A stretch of 64,000 bases of DNA, from NCBI RefSeq assembly GCF_946478785.1, contig NZ_CAMLDD010000007.1:62001-126000 (forward strand), given 5' to 3'. Under the pieces are notes generated by a model. That model was not told where the DNA came from. It worked only from the letters and a program-made list of their open reading frames with translations, and made no database searches. Source of the DNA: an uncultured Flavobacterium sp. GTDB lineage: Bacteria > Bacteroidota > Bacteroidia > Flavobacteriales > Flavobacteriaceae. This document shows positions 27,343 to 37,393 of the stretch, one piece after another. Numbering within the stretch: the first letter of the stretch is position 1; the number at the start of each line of letters is the position of its first letter. The translations under genes were made by a program, and so were the position numbers.

Positions 27343-28089
27343 TTAGTCAACTTTAATAAATATTTTTAGTAGTCTAAAAAGCACCCTTCTGTTTGTTCCG
27401 TAATATTTTAAAAAATATATAAAAAAGCCTGAAAATTGTGTTTTTAATCTCTCTTTGTGTGAAGTATATTTTGTTTTTCCCTTACTTGTTAATCCTTCTA
27501 AATCATAAATTGCAAAGGGAATATTTAAATGAATAAATTTAATTTTCTTTTTAAATAAAGAAAAATGCATTTTCCAGTCTGAAATATATTTTAATTTTTC
27601 ATCAAAAAAATTATCGTAAAAAAGAGATTTGTGATAAATTACAGCTTGTTGACATATCGTATTAGTAAAAACAAATTTCTCATCGATATTCTCCGGATAG
27701 TCTGTCCTGTTTTTAATTACTCCATTTTGTGATAAAAATATTGGGGTATAGTATAATGCTTTTTGATTTAGATTCAACACAACCTTATTAAGTGTTTCTG
27801 TATCATCCAGCAGAACATCTCCACTATTCAAAAACAATATATATTCTCCGGAAGAAGCTCTTATTCCTTTATTCATTGCATGATAAATACCTTTATCTTT
27901 CTCACTGACCCAATAATTTATCTTGCTTTGATGAAGTTCAATAATGTCTTTACTTCCATCCTGGCTTCCACCATCAATGACAATAAATTCTAATTCACTA
28001 CAATACTGATTAACAACACTCTCTACTGTCTTTTTTAATTCAGCTGAATTGTTATAATTTATAGTAACTATGGAAAGTTTGAATGTCAT
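27343..28089 (-). CDS. GT2 family glycosyltransferase
   Basis: 248-residue single-domain GT-A enzyme: KLSIVTINYNNSAELKKTVESV, FIVIDGGSQDGSKDII, and the acidic motif YILFLNSGDVLLDD (about 91-104). This resembles WcaA/WbbD-like O-antigen transferases of similar length. It sits between two other GT2 genes with gaps of 42 bases on each side. Donor sugar unknown. Confidence 0.85.
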   Translation of the reverse strand: MTFKLSIVTINYNNSAELKKTVESVVNQYCSELEFIVIDGGSQDGSKDIIELHQSKINYWVSEKDKGIYHAMNKGIRASSGEYILFLNSGDVLLDDTETLNKVVLNLNQKALYYTPIFLSQNGVIKNRTDYPENIDEKFVFTNTICQQAVIYHKSLFYDNFFDEKLKYISDWKMHFSLFKKKIKFIHLNIPFAIYDLEGLTSKGKTKYTSHKERLKTQFSGFFIYFLKYYGTNRRVLFRLLKIFIKVD

Positions 28090-28131
28090 ACGAAATATAT
28101 TTTACTGATAAACTTAAATTAAACAAGATAA

Positions 28132-29115
28132 TTATTTGTTTTGAAGATCATAACACTTCAAACTCATTAAACGATATCCTATTCTGAAGAAAACAGATAA
28201 AAACAATCCTAATTGAAGATTAAAAATATACTTAAGTTCTATAAAGGAGACACATTGAAATATATTTTTATAAAACTTGAGATACTTTACTCTTTTTAAG
28301 AAGTTTTTTTCCTGTACAATCACTTTAAAAAGTTGCCCCATAACTCTAAAAATCAAGTACCTCAAAAGTTCTTCTCTACGCTCAAATTGCATTTTACTTA
28401 CAACCTTAAAAGCTTTAAGAAAATAACGCAGGACGGATAGCTGTGCTTCATTACTATAAGATAAACTCTCAATACTGTCGTGTCCTCTTCTTACTTTATA
28501 TAAAAAATCTTCGTGAAGCAAATATTTAGGGGAATAAGTAAGCATTCTGAAATGAAAGTCGGCTTCCTGACCTCTGAACAATTTTAAATCAAATAATTCT
28601 TTATCTTTTAAAAATTGTTTTTTCCACAGAGGAGATTGTGTTATAAAAATATGACTCTCTAAAAAATAAGAATATATTGGATGATTATTGGGTTTTAAGT
28701 TAATATAATTTTTTACGCAGCTTAAATTATCTCTAAAATACTCCCACTGACAAGCACAAAAATCAAGATTTTTGTTAGTTTGCAGTATATTTACTTGTTT
28801 CTCTAAGAAATTAGAAAACATAATATCATCACTATCAAACCATTTTATATATATGCCTTTGCTTAACTCAAATCCGTAGTTGCGACAACTATTTCCTCCC
28901 TTTGGGAGATTGACAGGTCGTTGATAATAACGGAAACGATCATCCTTTCGCATATAGACGCTTACAATTTGTTCCGTAATGTCATCTGAGCCATCATCAA
29001 CAATAATACATTCCCAATTTTTATACGTCTGAGATATAATGCTATCAAGCGTTTCACTAATCAAATAAGCTCGATTGTAGGTGGGAATAATAATAGATAC
29101 TAATGGAAAATTCAT
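28132..29115 (-). CDS. GT2 family glycosyltransferase
   Basis: 327 residues; GT-A core VSIIIPTYNRAYLISETLDSI, CIIVDDGSDDITEQIV, and IKWFDSDDIMFSNFLEKQV as the DXD region (about 92-110). The last 100 residues are rich in Phe, Tyr and Lys and may be a membrane-associating tail. ATGA overlap with the preceding GT4 gene indicates coupling. Specificity unknown. Confidence 0.85.
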   Translation of the reverse strand: MNFPLVSIIIPTYNRAYLISETLDSIISQTYKNWECIIVDDGSDDITEQIVSVYMRKDDRFRYYQRPVNLPKGGNSCRNYGFELSKGIYIKWFDSDDIMFSNFLEKQVNILQTNKNLDFCACQWEYFRDNLSCVKNYINLKPNNHPIYSYFLESHIFITQSPLWKKQFLKDKELFDLKLFRGQEADFHFRMLTYSPKYLLHEDFLYKVRRGHDSIESLSYSNEAQLSVLRYFLKAFKVVSKMQFERREELLRYLIFRVMGQLFKVIVQEKNFLKRVKYLKFYKNIFQCVSFIELKYIFNLQLGLFLSVFFRIGYRLMSLKCYDLQNK

Positions 29116-30305
29116 ATGGTCTTATATATACTAATCAATTTCTGGACAAGTGCTATTCTATCATAATTAAGTATAATATTTTTACGAGCATTTAAACCAT
29201 ACATTTCCCACTTATCTTTATTGTCAAACATTTTTTTTAAACAATTTTCTATATCTTTTTGTGTTACGTCAGACAAAAAACCTGTGAAGTCATCAATCAC
29301 TAAATCTTTAACGGCCCCTACATTAGTCGCTATTACTGGAAGCGAATAAGACTGAGCCTCTAAAATAACAGTAGGTATAGCCTCATTTTTACTCGTAAGA
29401 AGAAATAAATCTGCTTCTCGCATTTTACTTTTAACATATTCTGAATTTTGAGATAAATGAAATGTAACAATTTTATCTAGATTTAAATCATTACATATTT
29501 TTTTAAGTTTTTCTTCGAGAATACCACCTCCTATTATATCATAATGAAAACTTATTTCTAAATGTTTTTTATGAAAATTTGAAATCGAATTCAAAGCTAA
29601 GTCATAGCCTTTTTCATCAACTAATCTTCCAACTGATAAAATATTTATTTTTCTGTCCCTATTATTTCTTTTTGTTACTCCGCGTATTACCTCAACACCA
29701 TTATTAAGTTCTATAATTTTTTCCCGCTTAAACCCGAAAGAAAGCAGCATTTGCGTATTATAATTAGAAATTGAAATAATTGAATCAGCATATTTCAATA
29801 AATCTTTATAAAAGTTCCCTTTTTTTATGCCTAATCGGATATCATATCCGTGAAAAGTACAAATTAATTTTATTGGTAATTGAATTTTTTTTAGAAATAC
29901 GGCCTTGTTACCCACAGGTCCGAAATGACAGTGAACAATATCAATTTTTGTTTTTAAAATATAATCCACTATAAAAATGGAACTAAACGTGTATTTTTTT
30001 TCTTTTAATAGAAGTTTGGTAAAATTAATATAATAACGATAATTTCCTGTAAATAAGCTTCTTGCTAAAATCTTTAATACACTTTTTATTTTTTCAATTT
30101 TAGTCTTAGGTGATATATCTGCAAAATCCAAAGTTTTATTTAATAAAGCATATTCTTCAAATCCTTCAATTCCTTGCTTATCCCTGTTTTTTAAAGAACA
30201 TAAAATCTGTACTTCTATTCCTTCTTTTATTAGATCAACAATTTGATTTCTAATAAACGTTTCTGAAATGACTGGGAAAGAATTTACCCAAAATAAAATC
30301 TTCAT
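29112..30305 (-). CDS. GT4 family glycosyltransferase (WcaL-like)
   Basis: 397-residue GT-B enzyme. It begins ILFWVNSFPVISETFIRNQI, the pattern seen in colanic-acid WcaL/AmsK-type transferases, and has CTFHGYDIRLG, NILSVGRLVDEKGYDLAL and the donor site LTSKNEAIPTVILEAQSYSLPVIATNVG (about 305-332). Seven bases after the methyltransferase gene and coupled to the following GT2. Galactosyl transfer is typical of WcaL but cannot be claimed here. Confidence 0.85.
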   Translation of the reverse strand: MKILFWVNSFPVISETFIRNQIVDLIKEGIEVQILCSLKNRDKQGIEGFEEYALLNKTLDFADISPKTKIEKIKSVLKILARSLFTGNYRYYINFTKLLLKEKKYTFSSIFIVDYILKTKIDIVHCHFGPVGNKAVFLKKIQLPIKLICTFHGYDIRLGIKKGNFYKDLLKYADSIISISNYNTQMLLSFGFKREKIIELNNGVEVIRGVTKRNNRDRKINILSVGRLVDEKGYDLALNSISNFHKKHLEISFHYDIIGGGILEEKLKKICNDLNLDKIVTFHLSQNSEYVKSKMREADLFLLTSKNEAIPTVILEAQSYSLPVIATNVGAVKDLVIDDFTGFLSDVTQKDIENCLKKMFDNKDKWEMYGLNARKNIILNYDRIALVQKLISIYKTI

Positions 30306-30312
30306 TTACTTA

Positions 30313-31251
30313 CTATTTCCTTTCAAAAACAAACATTACGTTTTCACCTATAAGGTTTTTTTGCTTATACATTTTGTATAATCTTAGTCGCGTAACTAAA
30401 AAATTTGTCCATCTTTTCACCCTATTTAATTTTTCAGGATTGATAACAATTTTATTTTTTGGATATAGAACATTCAAAACTTTTTTTAATAATACTGCTT
30501 TGACATACTGTTTTTTGTCAATTGCGTCAGGAATAGAAATGACTCTAAAATCCACTATTTTCAAATCAAAGACAGTAATTATTTTTTGAAGAGAGCTTAA
30601 TTTCCATCTTGTGATATGGTGAGGAGGAAGATTTAGTATATGGTTATGATTACTTGTTAAAACAGAGTCATTACAAGGCACGGCTAATATAAGCTTACCT
30701 GCAGGATTCATTTTACTTATTGAGGCTTTTAAGAACTCATATGGGTCCTGAACATGTTCCAAAACATGAAAAGAACATACAACATCAAATTTTTCTTCAT
30801 TTTCAGCAGCATAGCTTTCAATACTTTGCTTCACTAATTTAATTTGATTTTCAGCAGCTTTTTTAATTGCTTCATCATTAAATTCCAAACCAACATAATT
30901 ATCATTATTAATTTTCTGAGCAAAAAAGCCGGAACCTGATCCTATTTCTAAAACTGAGTCTTTTTTACTTATAAATTGTGCTGCTATGTCAAATTCTTTC
31001 CTGCCACTGCTATAGTAGATTTTCCTTTTTAATTGTAATTCTTCGTAAAAAGATGCTTCACCTGCGAATTTTGGATCAAAAAAATCTAATCTGCAATTTT
31101 TACAATTATATAGTTTTATTTCATTTTCATTTTGAAGCTCTTTTGAAATATCAATATTTAATGTATCGTAATAAATATTTTTTAATAATTCAGATTTAAT
31201 TCTTTCGGAAACTTTAACTTTTTCAGATTGGCATAAAATACATTTTTTCAT
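30313..31251 (-). CDS. class I SAM-dependent methyltransferase with N-terminal zinc-ribbon
   Basis: 312 residues. Two cysteine pairs, C4/C7 (CILC) and CKNC near 50-53, form a probable zinc ribbon, as in capsule-locus C-methyltransferase-like proteins. The SAM-binding Rossmann motif is VLEIGSGSGFFAQ (about 95-107), followed by VVCSFHVLEHVQDPYEFL. Its place next to an ABC exporter suggests that it methylates a sugar, perhaps to cap a chain, but the target is unknown. It follows wzt by 12 bases. Confidence 0.75.
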   Translation of the reverse strand: MKKCILCQSEKVKVSERIKSELLKNIYYDTLNIDISKELQNENEIKLYNCKNCRLDFFDPKFAGEASFYEELQLKRKIYYSSGRKEFDIAAQFISKKDSVLEIGSGSGFFAQKINNDNYVGLEFNDEAIKKAAENQIKLVKQSIESYAAENEEKFDVVCSFHVLEHVQDPYEFLKASISKMNPAGKLILAVPCNDSVLTSNHNHILNLPPHHITRWKLSSLQKIITVFDLKIVDFRVISIPDAIDKKQYVKAVLLKKVLNVLYPKNKIVINPEKLNRVKRWTNFLVTRLRLYKMYKQKNLIGENVMFVFERK

Positions 31252-31263
31252 TTTAAATAAGTT

Positions 31264-32490
31264 TTAATAAATCCATTCTGTTTTGGCAAATGTGGATCCC
31301 CAGTTTTTTTTAGGCACTATTACATTATCATTATTCCAGAAAACATTAAATAAAACAGCATTTTCTATAATGTCCAAATCATAAGCACCATTACTTAAAT
31401 ATAATGAAAGAGAGTATTGTCCCGGAGCAAGAGGCAATTTTTCAATACTTACCTTTATTTTATTTTGACCGTTGTCAATTTTGAGGCTTTCACCATATTG
31501 GTGCATATTAGCTGCCATAACTGTATTTCCACTTTCGTTTTTAATTAAATATCCTAATGAAGCATATTCTAATTTTTTATTGTCAAAATGAATTGAAAAT
31601 TTAAAAGGCTCGCCAGAGAGAATTTCTGATTTCTCAGGCATTATAATATCAGTAATTATTTTTGCCCCTTTTTTATTAATTACTGATTCAGAAATAGTAT
31701 TAGCTTTAAAATACTCCTCTATCACATGATCAGTGCCTGCAATCAGTTGAATTCCACCATTATTCAACAAAATAGTTTTTGAGCACAATGCTTTAATAGC
31801 TGCTAGATCATGACTCACAAATAAAACAGTTCTTCCTTCTCCTTTAGAAATGTCCTGCATTTTCCCAATAGCCTTTTTCTGAAATTCTGCATCACCAACA
31901 GCTAATACCTCATCTACTACCAGAATTTCAGGTTCTAAAAAAGCGGCTACTGCAAATGCGAGACGAACAGTCATCCCAGAACTATATCTTTTTACTGGTG
32001 TATCAATATAACGCTCGCAGCCTGAGAACTCAATAATTTCATAGAGCTTAGAAGTGATTTCTTTTTTAGTCATTCCCAAAATCGCTCCATTCAAGAAGAT
32101 GTTTTCACGCCCTGTCATTTCACTATTAAATCCTGTACCAACTTCTAAAAGTGAAGCAATACGACCACGTGATTTAATACTTCCTGTTGTAGGTGCTGTT
32201 ACTTTTGACAATATTTTTAAGAGTGTAGATTTCCCTGCCCCGTTCTTACCAATAATTCCGAGTACTTCACCTCGTTCTACCTCAAAATTTATATCCTGTA
32301 ATGCCCATACATAATCTGAAGATCCCTTTGTAGAACGGTCATTGGTATCACCAATTTTTAAATAGGGATCTTCCTTACCACGTATTTGATGCCACCAGCG
32401 ATTCACGTCATGACTCAAAGTCCCTGTACCAACCTGACCTAATCGGTATTGCTTCGATATATTTTCGGCTTTTAATATAATGTCTTTCAT
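31264..32490 (-). CDS. wzt: polysaccharide ABC transporter ATP-binding protein Wzt
   Basis: ATPase of the ABC-2 exporter that moves lipid-linked polysaccharide across the inner membrane. 408 residues: nucleotide-binding domain with Walker A GKNGAGKST, signature YSSGMTVRLAFAVA and Walker B EILVVDEVLAVGD, then a C-terminal beta-sandwich (about 275-408; DIIMPEKSEILSGEPFKFSIHFDN) of the Wzt_C type, which recognises chain ends. Presence of that domain suggests capped chains, as in E. coli O9a. Pairs with Wzm (33446). Confidence 0.92.
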   Translation of the reverse strand: MKDIILKAENISKQYRLGQVGTGTLSHDVNRWWHQIRGKEDPYLKIGDTNDRSTKGSSDYVWALQDINFEVERGEVLGIIGKNGAGKSTLLKILSKVTAPTTGSIKSRGRIASLLEVGTGFNSEMTGRENIFLNGAILGMTKKEITSKLYEIIEFSGCERYIDTPVKRYSSGMTVRLAFAVAAFLEPEILVVDEVLAVGDAEFQKKAIGKMQDISKGEGRTVLFVSHDLAAIKALCSKTILLNNGGIQLIAGTDHVIEEYFKANTISESVINKKGAKIITDIIMPEKSEILSGEPFKFSIHFDNKKLEYASLGYLIKNESGNTVMAANMHQYGESLKIDNGQNKIKVSIEKLPLAPGQYSLSLYLSNGAYDLDIIENAVLFNVFWNNDNVIVPKKNWGSTFAKTEWIY

Positions 32491-32529
32491 TTTTAAGTTC
32501 TAAGTCATAATAACATTAAATTTTAATAT

Positions 32530-33372
32530 CTATTTTTTAATTTTTTGATATAATTCCGCAAAAAAAGTATTTTGCTTAATCATTTTCTTTAATGAATATA
32601 ATATTCCGCCTTTATCAATTAATCTAAAAGTCCTGAGGGCCTGATCGCCTTGTTTTGACTCAAATTCTTCATCTGTAACTAATACATCATTATTTAACTC
32701 ATAATACCGAACCAAAGCCGAAAGAATGCTTTGATCGTGCCTATGCTCTGAAAATCTTTCTATTTGCTCCTTCTTTTCAATTTCGAATAAATCTGTTACA
32801 ATCAATGGAAAAAACAGCATTGTTTTCAGCCATTCGTCAATAAGTTTTACAGTAGTCGCTGTTTTTTTTAAAAGAAAAAAACCTGCAACTAATTTATTTT
32901 TTTCAAGCCATTGATCATCGCTACTAAATAAATTTTGAAAATGATCAACTGCACTTTTTTTAATCCAGTATTTCAACTTAGGACTATCATTTAAATGTAT
33001 GTTATTTTTTGACCACAAATAATCCATATTATCTTTATACTGAAAAAATATACTATCATAATTTTCAAGTATTCGAATATATTCTTTCCATTTATTTGAT
33101 TTGAATAATTTATTACCTGCATCAGAATATATAACGATATCATTTTTTTGAGCCTGCTCTAATACCTTTTGTATTATAAATGGCTTCCAAAGCCAATAGC
33201 CTCCTCCTTTAGCACTTGAAAACAGTATTGACGTTTTTATGTATGCCGGCAAGTCCTTTTCAGAGAAATGTAAAACTTCATCAAAAACACGAATCTTACG
33301 AGATTCCTTGATAATTCTTTTAACTGAATATTTAAATTTCTGATTCCCGTAAGTGACAAAATATATGGTCAT
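32530..33372 (-). CDS. putative glycosyltransferase-like protein between wzm and wzt
   Basis: 280 residues, cytosolic, no membrane segment. GGGYWLWKPFIIQKVL (about 56-71) and DIVIYSDAGNKLF (about 78-90) resemble the GT-A-like proteins found in capsule loci, where the acidic SDAG pair would bind metal; HRHDQSILSALV near 213-224 is also typical. No named family is recognised. Lying between the two subunits of the ABC exporter suggests a role in the same glycan. Confidence in a transferase role is moderate. Confidence 0.5.
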   Translation of the reverse strand: MTIYFVTYGNQKFKYSVKRIIKESRKIRVFDEVLHFSEKDLPAYIKTSILFSSAKGGGYWLWKPFIIQKVLEQAQKNDIVIYSDAGNKLFKSNKWKEYIRILENYDSIFFQYKDNMDYLWSKNNIHLNDSPKLKYWIKKSAVDHFQNLFSSDDQWLEKNKLVAGFFLLKKTATTVKLIDEWLKTMLFFPLIVTDLFEIEKKEQIERFSEHRHDQSILSALVRYYELNNDVLVTDEEFESKQGDQALRTFRLIDKGGILYSLKKMIKQNTFFAELYQKIKK

Positions 33373-33445
33373 ATTTAAAAATTAATCTGGACTCAATTTC
33401 GAATTAGACTTCTAAATTATCTAAAGTCCATATCCTTTTAATGAA

Positions 33446-34312
33446 TTAAACAGTATCAATAAAACTTTTTTCAGTCCTATTAAAAATCAAAAGCCCAATA
33501 AAAAATAGTGCTATGGCAACAAATAATGTATAACATAATCCCATAACTGAAATTTCGCCAGTATCTAAAAGCATATAACGAGAGGTCTCAATTATATAGG
33601 CTAACGGATTATATTCTACCATCCAGCCAAATTTAGGCAATTTATTCTTTATCAATCCCATAGGATACATTACTGCAGACAAATACATCAATAATGAAAT
33701 CCCAAAACTAACCAAATGACTAAAATCACGATATTTAGTAACCATTGACGAAATCAGCATTCCTAATCCTAATCCTAAAATTCCCATAACAGCGATTAAA
33801 ACCGGAAAAAACACCACTAAGCCATTCAATACTAAATTCACTCCCTTGATGTAATAAAAAACGTAAAAAAACACAAAAATAAAAAATTGAATTCCGAACT
33901 TAATTAAGTTGGAAATCACGACTGAAAGTGGTGTAATAATTCTTGGGAAATAAACTTTCCCAAAAATATTGGCATTTGCTTTAAAAGTATCAGAAGTTCC
34001 GGAAAGGCAAGCCGTAAAGTAATTCCATACTGTTATTCCTGCCAAATTAAATAAAAATGGAGGTATTGTCCCTGTATTGATTCCGGCTATATTATTAAAA
34101 ATTATAGTAAATGTAACAGAGGTAAACAAAGGCTGAATCAAATACCAAAGTGGCCCGAGAACCGTCTGTTTATAAACAGTAACTACATCTCGTTTTACAA
34201 ACAAAAACAACAAATCACGATATTGCCAGATTTCTTTAAAATTTAAAGAGAAAAAATTATTTTTTGGTGTTATTTCAAACAACCATTCTTTATTATTTTC
34301 AGTATCGTTCAT
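33446..34312 (-). CDS. wzm: polysaccharide ABC transporter permease Wzm
   Basis: 288-residue ABC-2 membrane subunit with about six transmembrane segments. The family pattern LLFLFVKRDVVTVYKQTVLGPLWYLIQPL (about 31-59) and YNPLAYIIETSRYMLLDTG near the C-terminus match Wzm/TagG/RfbD. With Wzt it forms the exporter of a finished lipid-linked glycan. It lies after a strong terminator (34362-34391), so its transcription may depend on read-through or an unseen promoter. Confidence 0.92.
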   Translation of the reverse strand: MNDTENNKEWLFEITPKNNFFSLNFKEIWQYRDLLFLFVKRDVVTVYKQTVLGPLWYLIQPLFTSVTFTIIFNNIAGINTGTIPPFLFNLAGITVWNYFTACLSGTSDTFKANANIFGKVYFPRIITPLSVVISNLIKFGIQFFIFVFFYVFYYIKGVNLVLNGLVVFFPVLIAVMGILGLGLGMLISSMVTKYRDFSHLVSFGISLLMYLSAVMYPMGLIKNKLPKFGWMVEYNPLAYIIETSRYMLLDTGEISVMGLCYTLFVAIALFFIGLLIFNRTEKSFIDTV

Positions 34313-34361
34313 TTTACAAATTAACAGGATTTTTACGAACCCAATAAAAGATTAAAATATA

Positions 34362-34391
34362 AAAAGGCGTTTTTTATGAAAAACACCTTTT
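34362..34391 (-). terminator. intrinsic terminator after the WbpM/CapD-like gene
   Basis: A 13-base stem (34362-34374 with 34379-34391) around a TATG loop. On the minus-strand RNA every position pairs, one as G-U, with a GG/CC core and a U-rich continuation. It stands 32 bases after the stop of the dehydratase gene and 50 bases before wzm. This is the strongest hairpin seen in the window. Confidence 0.65.
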
Positions 34392-34422
34392 ATACATTAT
34401 ATTATAAATTAAAAATCAACAT

Positions 34423-36366
34423 TTATTTATCCAGAACTTCAAATGTAGAATTCATACTTTTAAATTCCGGAACAATTTTTTTCATTTTACCTACTATATC
34501 GTCATTACTGTAAAAATTAGCAATTTCTATGAGTTCGTCTATTTCTGTATGTAGATTTTCATATTCATCCTGAATTTCTTGTGCAATCATAATTTTATGG
34601 TGATAGGTAGGCAAAGTCTTTGAAGTATCATTTAATAATTCTTCGTATAATTTTTCACCCGGTCTAAGACCCACAATTTTTATTTTTATCTCTTTATCGG
34701 GAATGAATCCGGCTAGTTTAATCATCTTTTTAGCTAAGTCAATAATTCTTACCGGTTTTCCCATATCGAATATGTAAATCTCACCACCATTACCCATTGC
34801 TCCGGCTTCTAAAACCAGCTGACAAGCTTCGGGAATGGTCATAAAATAACGAATAATGTCCTGATGCGTTATAGTAACAGGACCTCCCTCGGCAATTTGT
34901 TTTGTAAATAAAGGAACTACTGATCCGTTCGACCCTAATACATTTCCAAAACGGGTTGTAATAAATTTTGTAAAACCATGATCCATTTCTCTTTTGTTCT
35001 TCAAAAACAAAGACTGGACATATTTCTCAGCAATACGTTTACTGGCTCCCATTACATTACTGGGGTTTACAGCTTTATCAGTAGAAACCATTACGAATTT
35101 CTTTACTTTATATTTACACGATAAATCAGCTAAATTTTTAGTCCCCTTAACGTTTGTAAGAATGGCCTGTGAAGGATTCTCTTCCATTAGCGGAACATGT
35201 TTATACGCTGCAGCATGAAAAACTACCTGAGGCTTAAAATCGAGGAAAACTTTTTCTAAAGCTTTTTTGCTCTTAACGTCTGCAACAACAGCTTTTATTT
35301 TAGTTTGAGAATCTAATGCAAGGGTTTCTAAACATAAATTATGCAAAGGCGTTTCCGCATGATCTAATATCACTATCATTTTGGGATTAAATCCCAAAAC
35401 CTGTCTTACAATTTCACTTCCAATTGAACCTGCGGCACCTGTAATAAGTATAACCTTATCTTTTAATTGTTTGGATATTGATTTGCTGTCCAGTACAATT
35501 GGTTTTCTTTCCAACAAATCTTCAATCTGAATGTTCTTTACCTTTTGAGAAATTTCTTTTTGATTTTCCCAATCCGAAATTAATGGAACTGTATATACTC
35601 TATAATTAAATTCCAAACATTGATCAACAATGATTAACTGCTCTTCTTTAGACAAGCTTTTATCTGCAATAATCACTCCTTCTGCTGCTACTGAGCGCAT
35701 TAAAGCCGGTAGTTTTTTCTTTTGAATCAATATAGGCAAATCCAACATTCGTTTGGAAGCATTTTGGCTGTTTTTATCTACAAAACCAACAATTTTAAAT
35801 CTTGAAGGTGTTTCGAATTTTAATGCATTTGCTACTGAAATTGCATTTGCATCTGTTCCATAAATAACTGTTCGTATTAATTTAGAATCTGTTTTCTCAG
35901 AAAAATAAATTTCGAAAGTTTGTTTTACAATTACTCTGTATAAGAATAATCCGCAAAAAGAAAGCACTAAGTTTATAAAAAGTGCCGTATTTAAAAATGC
36001 TTTGTGCCCTGAATATAATTCAAATACCAAATTGAAAATCAAAAAGAAAATCAAAACAGACATTTGAGAAAACAGTAATTTTATTGCATCAATATATGAA
36101 GAGTGTCTGATTATTCCTGAATAGGTCCTAAATAGCCAAAAGAAAAATACATTTACACATATTAGGGCTGATACAAAATAAAAATGATATGTTGTTATAA
36201 TATAGCCTAATGCCGTGCCTTCAAACAGCATGTAAGTAAAAGTAAATGAAAAAAGAAGAACCATTACATCTATACCAACGATTATCCATCTTGGTAAATA
36301 ACTAAGATTATTGATATTGGCTTTAAAATTTCTTGGCGACAGATTATTATGTAGCAAAGCAGACAT
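34423..36366 (-). CDS. UDP-GlcNAc 4,6-dehydratase, long membrane form (WbpM/CapD/PglF type)
   Basis: Makes UDP-4-keto-6-deoxy-GlcNAc, precursor of QuiNAc, FucNAc and bacillosamine-type sugars. From the ATG at 36366 it has 647 residues: four N-terminal transmembrane segments, a CoA-binding-like Rossmann part (VIYGTDANAISVANAL) and the C-terminal SDR domain with LITGAAGSIGSEIVRQ, HAAAYKHVPLMEENP and VSTDKAVNPSNVMGASKR. The upstream in-frame TTG at 36429 lies inside a promoter-like TATTTTTG, so 36366 is the better start. The stop is followed by a strong terminator. UDP-sugar partners: WbpV-like gene 44180 and aminotransferase 38807. Confidence 0.9.
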   Translation of the reverse strand: MSALLHNNLSPRNFKANINNLSYLPRWIIVGIDVMVLLFSFTFTYMLFEGTALGYIITTYHFYFVSALICVNVFFFWLFRTYSGIIRHSSYIDAIKLLFSQMSVLIFFLIFNLVFELYSGHKAFLNTALFINLVLSFCGLFLYRVIVKQTFEIYFSEKTDSKLIRTVIYGTDANAISVANALKFETPSRFKIVGFVDKNSQNASKRMLDLPILIQKKKLPALMRSVAAEGVIIADKSLSKEEQLIIVDQCLEFNYRVYTVPLISDWENQKEISQKVKNIQIEDLLERKPIVLDSKSISKQLKDKVILITGAAGSIGSEIVRQVLGFNPKMIVILDHAETPLHNLCLETLALDSQTKIKAVVADVKSKKALEKVFLDFKPQVVFHAAAYKHVPLMEENPSQAILTNVKGTKNLADLSCKYKVKKFVMVSTDKAVNPSNVMGASKRIAEKYVQSLFLKNKREMDHGFTKFITTRFGNVLGSNGSVVPLFTKQIAEGGPVTITHQDIIRYFMTIPEACQLVLEAGAMGNGGEIYIFDMGKPVRIIDLAKKMIKLAGFIPDKEIKIKIVGLRPGEKLYEELLNDTSKTLPTYHHKIMIAQEIQDEYENLHTEIDELIEIANFYSNDDIVGKMKKIVPEFKSMNSTFEVLDK

Positions 36367-36426
36367 TTTGGTTGGTTTATCTGTATTCAAATTGGTTATA
36401 TTAGTAAATGAAAACTTAGCACGATA

Positions 36427-36434
36427 CAAAAATA
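36427..36434 (-). promoter_or_regulatory. candidate -7 promoter box TATTTTTG before the WbpM-like gene
   Basis: On the minus strand TATTTTTG occupies 36434-36427 and fits TAnnTTTG. It would give a 5' leader of about 50 bases before the ATG at 36366. A TTG 14 bases further upstream is too close for a standard -33 element, so strength is uncertain. Confidence 0.35.
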
Positions 36435-36470
36435 GTAATTAAAGATTTCAAAAAAATACTTCTTTCTAAA

Positions 36471-37355
36471 TTAAAATCTGTTTCCTTTTTTCTTTTGTTT
36501 CAAAAATTCAATAAGATATGCTCCATATCCTGATTTTACAAGTGGCAAAGCAAGATTTTCAAGCTGTTTATCCGAAATAAAGCCTTGTCTCCAGGCAATT
36601 TCTTCTATACAGCCCACTTTTAAGCCCTGTCTTTCTTCTAAAACCTGTACAAACTGGCCTGCTTGCATTAAACTATTAAAAGTTCCTGTATCCAACCAGG
36701 CTGTTCCCCTGCTTAAAATACCAACTTTTAAAGAATCTTTTTGTAAATACACTTTGTTAACATCTGTAATTTCATATTCCCCTCTGGCACTTGGCTGAAT
36801 ATTTTTAGCAATTTCTACCACTGAATTATCATAAAAATACAATCCGGGAACAGCATAACTTGATTTTGGATTTTCTGGTTTTTCTTCAATAGAAATCGCT
36901 TTGAAATTCTCATCAAATTCCACTACTCCATAACGTTCCGGATCTGAAACATGATAAGCAAATACAACTCCACCATTTGGTTTTGTATTTGATTTTAAAA
37001 GTTCCTGCATATTTGAGCCGAAAAAAATATTATCTCCTAATATCAAGGCAACATCATCATCACCTATAAATTCCTCTCCAATTACAAAAGCCTGAGCAAG
37101 GCCATTTGGAAGAACCTGTTCTGCATAACTGAATTTACATCCCAAACTGGAGCCGTCTCCTAATAATTTTTTAAAATTTGGCAAATCGTGAGGAGTAGAA
37201 ATGATTAGTATTTCATTTATGCCCGACATCATCAATGTTGATAATGGATAATAAATCATTGGCTTATCATATACAGGCATCATTTGTTTACTCATTGCCA
37301 GTGTTAATGGATGTAATCTTGTTCCGGAACCTCCGGCTAATATAATTCCTTTCAT
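36471..37355 (-). CDS. rmlA: glucose-1-phosphate thymidylyltransferase RmlA
   Basis: Makes dTDP-glucose from dTTP and glucose-1-phosphate, the first step to dTDP-L-rhamnose and other dTDP-6-deoxy sugars. 294 residues with the signature [38 protein letters not shown] at the start, [11 protein letters not shown] (about 104-114) and the family C-terminus [12 protein letters not shown]. Third of rmlC-rmlD-rmlA in transcription order; spacing to rmlD is 38 bases. rmlB is not in the window. Confidence 0.97.
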   Translation of the reverse strand: MKGIILAGGSGTRLHPLTLAMSKQMMPVYDKPMIYYPLSTLMMSGINEILIISTPHDLPNFKKLLGDGSSLGCKFSYAEQVLPNGLAQAFVIGEEFIGDDDVALILGDNIFFGSNMQELLKSNTKPNGGVVFAYHVSDPERYGVVEFDENFKAISIEEKPENPKSSYAVPGLYFYDNSVVEIAKNIQPSARGEYEITDVNKVYLQKDSLKVGILSRGTAWLDTGTFNSLMQAGQFVQVLEERQGLKVGCIEEIAWRQGFISDKQLENLALPLVKSGYGAYLIEFLKQKKKGNRF

Positions 37356-37393
37356 CTTTTATATTTTCTCTTGTAGATTTACTAAGTATTATC

